Under the pieces are notes generated by a model. It did no database searches. It saw nothing but the letters and a program-made list of their open reading frames with translations, and had not been told where the DNA came from. 64,000 bases of DNA from Plastoroseomonas arctica (lineage in GTDB: Bacteria; Pseudomonadota; Alphaproteobacteria; Acetobacterales; Acetobacteraceae), in NCBI RefSeq assembly GCF_018128965.1, contig NZ_JAAEDH010000006.1, positions 108,024-172,023 of the forward strand. The letters run 5' to 3'. Positions within the stretch are counted from its first letter, which is position 1; each line of letters begins with the position of its first letter. The position numbers and the translations under genes were made by a program. This document shows, piece after piece, positions 62,596 to 64,000 of this stretch.

Positions 62596-63489
62596 TCAGC
62601 GCCCCAGCGCGAGGGCGGCCTGGTAGACCTGCTTGCGCGGCAGGCCCATCGCCTCGGCCACCGTCGCCGCGGCATCGCGCAGGCTGAGCCCGGCGGCCAG
62701 TGCGGCGCGCAGCTGGTCCTCAAGCGCGCCTTCGACCGCGGCCTCCTCCGGCGCCGGGCCGACCAGGATCACCACCTCGCCGCGCGCCGCGTGGTCGGAG
62801 TAGTGCGCCGCGAGGGTACCGAGCGTGTCGCGGCGCAGCTCCTCGAACAATTTCGTCAGCTCGCGTGCGACCGCGGCCGGGCGTGCCTCACCAAAGGCCA
62901 GCGCCATGGCGGCGAGGCTCTCCGGCACGCGGTGCGGTGCTTCGTAGAAGATGAGCGTCGCGGCGAGGCCGGCCCGCTCGACGGCGCGGATACGCTGCAG
63001 CTCGGCCGCGCGTGCGCCCTCCTTGGCGGGCAGGAAGCCCAGGAACAGGAAGGGGTGCGGCGGCAGGCCGGAGAGCGTCAGCGCCATCACCGCCGCGTTC
63101 GGCCCGGGGACCGCGTCCACCCGCACCCCCTCGGCGATGGCGGCGCGGACCAGCCGATAGCCCGGGTCGCTCACCAGCGGCGTCCCGGCATCCGAAACCA
63201 GCGCCAGACGGGCGCCGGACTTCAGGCGCGCGATGAGGTTGGGGGCTTGCGCGGCCTCATTGTGGTCGTGCAAAGGGATGAGCGTCACGGAAACACCATG
63301 CCGTGCCAGCATGCCGCCGGTTACCCTGGTGTCCTCGCAGAGCACCGCATCGGCGCTCCGCAGCGTGTCCAGCGCCCGCGGTGAGAGGTCGCCGAGGTTG
63401 CCGATCGGCGTGGCGACGAGAACAAGACCCGGCATCGATGCCGGCCGCAGTGGAGGGTCCGTTGCCTGAGTTTCTTCGTCTTCGGCCAA
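62596..63489 (-). CDS. rsmI: 16S rRNA (cytidine-1402 2'-O) methyltransferase
   Basis: 297 residues from a TTG at 63487-63489 preceded by AAGGA; an ATG at 63435 would give 279 residues but has no ribosome site. SAM-binding ATPIGNLGDLSPRALDTL, CEDTRVTGGMLARHG, and VSDAGTPLVSDPGYRLV are hallmark tetrapyrrole-methylase-fold motifs. It methylates the decoding-site cytidine. Divergent from the LpoA-like gene, as in many proteobacteria, with starts that touch or nearly touch. Confidence 0.95.
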   Translation of the reverse strand: MAEDEETQATDPPLRPASMPGLVLVATPIGNLGDLSPRALDTLRSADAVLCEDTRVTGGMLARHGVSVTLIPLHDHNEAAQAPNLIARLKSGARLALVSDAGTPLVSDPGYRLVRAAIAEGVRVDAVPGPNAAVMALTLSGLPPHPFLFLGFLPAKEGARAAELQRIRAVERAGLAATLIFYEAPHRVPESLAAMALAFGEARPAAVARELTKLFEELRRDTLGTLAAHYSDHAARGEVVILVGPAPEEAAVEGALEDQLRAALAAGLSLRDAAATVAEAMGLPRKQVYQAALALGR

Positions 63490-64000
63490 TGCGCAGGATC
63501 CTTGTGCCGCTGCTGGCCCTTGTGGCGCTCGCGGGTTGCGTGGCGCAACCCCTCACCCGGGTGGGCCTCGCCACCGCGCCTGGCGGCGCCGAGCCGCCGC
63601 GCACCCGCGTCGCGCTGCTGCTGCCGCTGAGCGGGTCCCAGGCCTCGCTCGGCCGCGCCATGCAGCGCGCCACCGAGCTTGCCCTGTTCGACGCCGGCAA
63701 TCCAGAGGTGGATTTTATCCCAGTGAACACGCAGAGCACGGCGGGCGGTGCCGCCGATGCGGCGCGTGGCGCCATCACCGACGGCGCGCGGGTGATCGTG
63801 GGGCCGCTCACCGCCGCCGAGACCTCGGCCGTGTCCGTCCCGGCGCGGACCGCGCGCGTGCCCGTGCTGGCCTTCACCAATGACGCGGCGCAGGGCGGTC
63901 CGGGCGTCTGGCCGCTCGGCGTCACGCCCGCGCAGCAGGTGCGCCGCGTGGTCGCGATCGTCGCCGGCGCCGGCATCCGCCGCGTGGCCCTCGGCGCGCC
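63489..64000 (+). CDS. LpoA/YraM-like periplasmic-binding-fold lipoprotein, C-terminus cut
   Basis: Reads MRRILVPLLALVALAGC with the lipobox Cys at 17, then RTRVALLLPLSGSQASLGRA and VIVGPLTAAETSAVSVPART of the type-1 binding-protein fold. A TTG at 63462 with GGAGGG ahead is an alternative start. The gene runs off the right edge after 170 codons. E. coli LpoA activates penicillin-binding protein 1A; this alphaproteobacterial relative is named by fold and its position beside rsmI. Confidence 0.82.
   Translation, partial: MRRILVPLLALVALAGCVAQPLTRVGLATAPGGAEPPRTRVALLLPLSGSQASLGRAMQRATELALFDAGNPEVDFIPVNTQSTAGGAADAARGAITDGARVIVGPLTAAETSAVSVPARTARVPVLAFTNDAAQGGPGVWPLGVTPAQQVRRVVAIVAGAGIRRVALGA

Overview
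The window is chromosomal DNA from a GC-rich alphaproteobacterium. The best match is Acetobacteraceae (Rhodospirillales), Roseomonas-like. This rests on very high GC at third codon positions, frequent GTG and TTG starts, many 1-8 bp gene overlaps, and alphaproteobacterial gene pairs and families (histone-deacetylase-like/xseB/ispA/dxs, der/bamB/TPR, DUF2336, DUF1674/SdhAF4, DUF2076). The genus is inferred; there is no rRNA or tRNA gene in the window to fix it.

Layout. 1-5.6 kb: DUF2076 (cut by the left edge), a CoA-binding protein, a GH17 glucan enzyme with a membrane tail, a Tat-exported amidohydrolase, a small membrane protein and an SppA-like peptidase. 5.6-12 kb: glycyl-tRNA synthetase glyQ and glyS with a vapBC toxin-antitoxin pair wedged between them, then pyruvate phosphate dikinase. 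12-17.6 kb: a monooxygenase and truncated-globin pair, dapE/dapD (lysine and peptidoglycan), DUF2336 and argB. 17.6-25.3 kb: two small lipoproteins, a class-III aminotransferase, der/bamB/TPR (ribosome and outer-membrane assembly), peroxiredoxin and YqgE/AlgH. 25.5-31.1 kb: HAD phosphatase, MFS and small transporters, pyrD, an EamA exporter and a VIT1-type transporter. 31.3-37.2 kb: central carbon genes tkt, gap and pgk with a cation-efflux gene inserted, then a glyoxalase-fold gene broken by a stop codon. 37.2-41.5 kb: isoprenoid genes dxs and ispA with xseB, a histone-deacetylase-like hydrolase and TusA. 41.5-45.5 kb: ROK sugar kinase, membrane protein and a zinc-ribbon DNA polymerase IV overlapping as one unit, then a vanadium-haloperoxidase-type enzyme. 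45.5-51.2 kb: catabolic enzymes (aldolase, amidinotransferase-fold hydrolase, FAD lactate/glycolate-type dehydrogenase, two SMP-30 lactonases). 51.3-58.1 kb: an RND efflux pump and a lone molybdenum hydroxylase large subunit. 58.3-64 kb: htpX, sdhAF4, MFS, MAPEG, hemW, rsmI and the start of a divergent LpoA-like lipoprotein.

The most unusual content is not protein-coding. Several gaps hold related hairpin elements. Two near-complete copies (about 21003-21269 and 30068-30359, roughly 270-290 bp) share internal blocks and inverted ends built on GAAGAAAGCATGGGGG. Partial copies at 4283-4325, 2626-2672, 33476-33530, 50171-50320 and 58066-58303 carry the same hairpin ends. Comparing copies shows paired base changes that keep the stems, so the fold seems to matter. 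Most abut stop codons and the shorter ones look like terminators; the full ones resemble non-autonomous mobile (MITE/REP-like) elements. The other notable features are the vapBC pair inside glyQ-glyS and a sharp three-way change of codon style inside glyS. I did not find a phage, integron, CRISPR array, insertion sequence, recognisable defence island or clearly new multigene system.
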